Of a DNA stretch of 62,515 bases, positions 60,583 to 62,515 are shown one piece after another (the stretch's first letter is position 1; every line of letters begins with the position of its first letter). Under the pieces are notes generated by a model. It was not told the origin of the DNA, searched no databases, and saw only the letters and a program-made list of their open reading frames with translations. Location: NCBI RefSeq assembly GCF_028435365.1, contig NZ_JAGTJJ010000061.1, positions 1 through 62,515 on the forward strand. Direction: 5' to 3'. This stretch comes from Polyangium jinanense. Its GTDB lineage: Bacteria > Myxococcota > Polyangia > Polyangiales > Polyangiaceae. The position numbers and the translations under genes are program-made.

Positions 60583-61435
60583 TCAGAGCGGCACGTCGGA
60601 AGAGAAGTCCGGATCGTTCATATCGAACATACCGACGAAGCCCATCATGATCTCGACGTTCTCGTCGAGTCGGAAGCGAGACACGCTCGGGGTGGCGACC
60701 TGCTGGAGGGCCTCCCCCTCGTCGTCGGCGGCGAAGTCATACTCGAGGATGAGCCGCCGGAGCTGCGGGGCGGAGAGCGGTGGCAGGTTCGCGACCTGGT
60801 TCGCATCGAGCCTCAGGGCGGTCATGTGCGGGTGCGCATCGAGAGCGGCCTGGAGGACGGCTTGCTGCCCTGTCAGGTCGAGGAACCAGGTGCACAGGCG
60901 TCGGAGCCCGGGCAGGGGGTGGGAGGCGATGAAGGCGAGCCACTCCGGCGTCCTCACGGTCACATGCGTGAGCGCCTGCCACACGCCGCTGGACGCGAGA
61001 GACGCCGTCGAGTTCCACGGCCAGCTCATGGGAGGCGCGCCGCTGAGGGTCTGGCCCGGACCAGTCGATGAAGGTCCCGCCGCCCTCGTGGTACACAAGC
61101 CCCGGGACGAAAGGCAGAACCGGTGGCTCGCCTCGCTCGAAGGCTCGCACCACCGCCACCGCGAGCTTCGTGGGGAGTGCCGCGCCGGCGACGATCCAGA
61201 CCGGATCCCCCCCACCGTCATCGCCCACCGTGTACCCACCACGGTCCGGCTGGACCGCACAAAGTACAGGCCCCTTTGGCCGCCGCAGGCTGCAGTAATA
61301 CTGGGGAGGCTCCCCATACACCGGGAGCACCACCAGTTCCTCGGAGCCCCGGCTGGTCTCGAACATCCCGCTGGCCAGCTCGGCCTCCAGTCCCAGGTCT
61401 TCCTCGCTCTCCACCCGTGCTTCGCCCTCGGACAT
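60583..61435 (-). pseudogene. LRR-like gene split by a frameshift near 61035
   Basis: From ATG 61435 the first frame gives ~135 good residues (EELVVLPVYGEPPQYYC, VLPFVPGLVYHEGGGTF, IDWSGPDPQ) and then turns Arg-rich. From about 61035 a different frame takes over: MSWPWNSTASLASSGVWQAL, MTALRLDANQVANLPPL, APQLRRLILEYDFAADDE, to the stop at 60583. The second part contains short leucine-rich-repeat-like units. One indel separates them. Confidence 0.6.
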
Positions 61436-61951
61436 GCTTCTCGGTGATACCACAGTCATCAAGGCATCGACTGCGTCCATGGTGAGCCTGTCGGGGGCAC
61501 CGAGGGCGCTCGCCTCATGCTCCTCGCCGAGGGACATGGTGAGAGGAGCGAGAGCGTCGACAGGGACCGCGCGATACGTTCCTATCCTGCGCACGAGCAT
61601 GGCCTCTCCTCCGGCGCAGCCACCCACGATCGCCCTGGTCCTCTCCTCCTCGCCCCGGCTTCGGACCAGGGCAGCACCCATGGCACCTTCGTCAACCACT
61701 CGCCGGTGCACAGTGTGCAGGTCAGGCTGGGCGATCGGATCGTCGTCGGCTCGACGATGCTGGTGATCCAGGATCTCGATGGGCCCCGTTTCATCTCCTA
61801 CGGATACGATCCGTCGCTGATTGACAGCCAGACGGGCGCCTACAACCGGCGTCATCTAGACGAGCAGGTCAGCCTCGAGCTGGCGCGACAGGGCAGCGCA
61901 CCGGCGCGGCGAGATGGCGTCGCTCGCCCTCATCTGCGCCGCGCCGAGTAG
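61434..61951 (+). pseudogene. FHA-GGDEF (diguanylate-cyclase type) remnant
   Basis: Pieces in two frames. ATG 61434 opens MLLGDTTVIKASTAS, a usual start of myxobacterial FHA proteins. The neighbouring frame continues with GARLMLLAEGHGE, VDRDRAI and later DQGSTHGTFVNHSPV (FHA phosphothreonine pocket). It then gives LIDSQTGAYNRRHLDE, the first GGDEF helix. The GGDEF motif itself is missing: the frame ends at a TAG inside the first 43-bp repeat. Confidence 0.6.
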
Positions 61952-62106
61952 AGGATCGGAAGGTGCTCCCGGGGAGTGGGTGCGAGAGCGGTAGAGGATC
62001 GGAAGGTGCTTCCGGGGAGCGGGTTGGAGAGCGGTAGAGGACTGGAAGGTGCTTCCGGGGAGCGGGTTGGAGAGCGGTAGAGGACTGGAAGGTGCTTCCG
62101 GGGAAA
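61948..62106 (+). repeat. Tandem repeat, 43-bp unit, about 3.7 copies
   Basis: Units begin GTAGAGG at 61948, 61991, 62034 and 62077, exactly 43 bases apart, with few differences. Each contains CGGAAGGTGCTTCCG, a 6-bp stem around GTG. No unique spacers, so not CRISPR. It cuts the GGDEF frame. Confidence 0.9.
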
Positions 62107-62139
62107 GGATCCGGGGCCGGTGCAGGACCTCTCCGTGGT

Positions 62140-62196
62140 GACGGGGAGCGGTAGCGATAGCGGAAGCGGAAGCGGGAGCGGGAGCGGCAAGCGAAA
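62140..62196 (+). repeat. Hexanucleotide-type repeat (AGCGGA/AGCGGG)
   Basis: About nine consecutive six-base units of the form AGCGGN or TAGCGA. Simple-sequence expansion next to the 43-bp array. Confidence 0.7.
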
Positions 62197-62330
62197 TCTG
62201 TTTGTGTACCGTTCTTGGCATTGCATCGTGAAGGGTTGAGCCCCGCCGCCGGCTCGTTACGAGGAACAGCGCGTCGTGGAATAACGGCTTGAGCGCTGCC
62301 TGCCTCCGCCTGGTAGACCTGAGCCGCTGC

Positions 62331-62365
62331 GCCGGGGCGCTGCCCCGGGCCCCGCGGGGGCTGTT
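62331..62365. repeat. REP-like GC palindrome
   Basis: GGGGCGCTGCCCC hairpin followed by CCCCGCGGGG. Strings like this are scattered repeats in many high-GC genomes. No gene lies between 62197 and 62401. Confidence 0.4.
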
Positions 62366-62401
62366 CGCCCCTCGACCCGAACCAGGGCCTGAGCATTGGT
62401 C

Positions 62402-62515
62402 TCATCTCGCGAGCCCATTCTCCCTGAGCACCCGTAGCATCTCTGCTGCGGGTGCCAGTCGTTCGAGCCCGCGGCTGATGGTGACGGATCCGGGGGGTCC
62501 TCCGGAGGACTTGCC
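62402..62515 (-). CDS. C-terminus of a transposase-like protein (cut by window edge)
   Basis: 38 codons enter from the right edge: GKSSGGPPGSVTISRGLERL, then APAAEMLRVLRENGLAR and TGA. A G-S-x-T-x-x-R-G-L-x-R-L end recalls IS4/Tn5-like transposases. Too little is visible to be sure. Confidence 0.4.
   Translation of the reverse strand, partial: GKSSGGPPGSVTISRGLERLAPAAEMLRVLRENGLAR

Noticed and set aside
61948..62106. CRISPR-like regular repeat
   Set aside because: The 43-bp units are contiguous with no variable spacers and no cas genes are present.

Overview
The window looks like a piece of a myxobacterial chromosome, most likely from the Polyangiales/Sorangiineae. The DNA is very GC-rich. 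It is crowded with lipoproteins carrying Gly/Ser-rich linkers and cysteine clusters, Ser/Thr protein kinases, TPR/PEGA proteins, an RCC1-repeat protein and a VgrG module. This assignment is inference from gene style, not from a marker gene. No rRNA, tRNA or CRISPR array was found.

Left part (1-12 kb). The window opens in the 3' end of an IS110-type transposase. A surface or redox cluster follows (c-type cytochrome lipoprotein, small lipoprotein, YcnI-like copper-type protein). Then two divergent three-gene operons face away from a shared 378-bp promoter region. One holds a Ser/Thr kinase, a TPR/PEGA protein and a Cys-rich lipoprotein. The other holds an ECF-like sigma factor with a membrane segment, a PEGA/beta-barrel protein and a Cys-rich lipoprotein.

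Centre-left (12-28 kb). An XRE-type regulator is followed by two tandem multidomain kinases (kinase, degenerate cyclase-like domain, AAA ATPase, TPR). The second is cut off at its C-terminus exactly where an ~85-bp repeat begins. A second copy of that repeat lies on the far side of a 5.4-kb gene for a giant lipoprotein made of N-G-T/S tetrapeptide repeats and RCC1 repeats. A sigma-54-type activator follows, then two tandem paralogues of a small protein family I do not recognise.

Centre (28-41.6 kb). Trypsin-like protease, NmrA/AraC divergent pair, GNAT, Cys-rich lipoprotein and zincin metalloprotease genes lead into a zone of decay (about 36-41.5 kb). This zone holds fragments of the small family, of the XRE regulator and its promoter, of an SDR, and of an ABC-F ATPase. 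The ABC-F remnant lies directly upstream of an intact Cfr-like (not RlmN-like) 23S rRNA methyltransferase. HAD phosphatase, SAM methyltransferase and CopZ-like genes are interspersed.

Right part (41.6-62.5 kb). A large lipoprotein is followed by a type VI-like cargo module: an adaptor-like gene broken by one in-frame TAG, a DUF4280 PAAR-like protein, VgrG, a putative effector overlapping VgrG out of frame, and a repeat lipoprotein. Housekeeping-type genes follow: an alpha/beta hydrolase, and a translationally coupled Nei-type glycosylase and Lhr helicase. The last 4 kb hold an IS91-like fragment, a PP2C phosphatase, a frameshifted LRR-like gene, a decayed FHA-GGDEF gene ending in a 43-bp tandem repeat, and a transposase-like C-terminus at the right edge.

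Recurring themes are envelope sensing by phosphorylation plus lipoproteins, and heavy recombination that leaves short repeated gene fragments.
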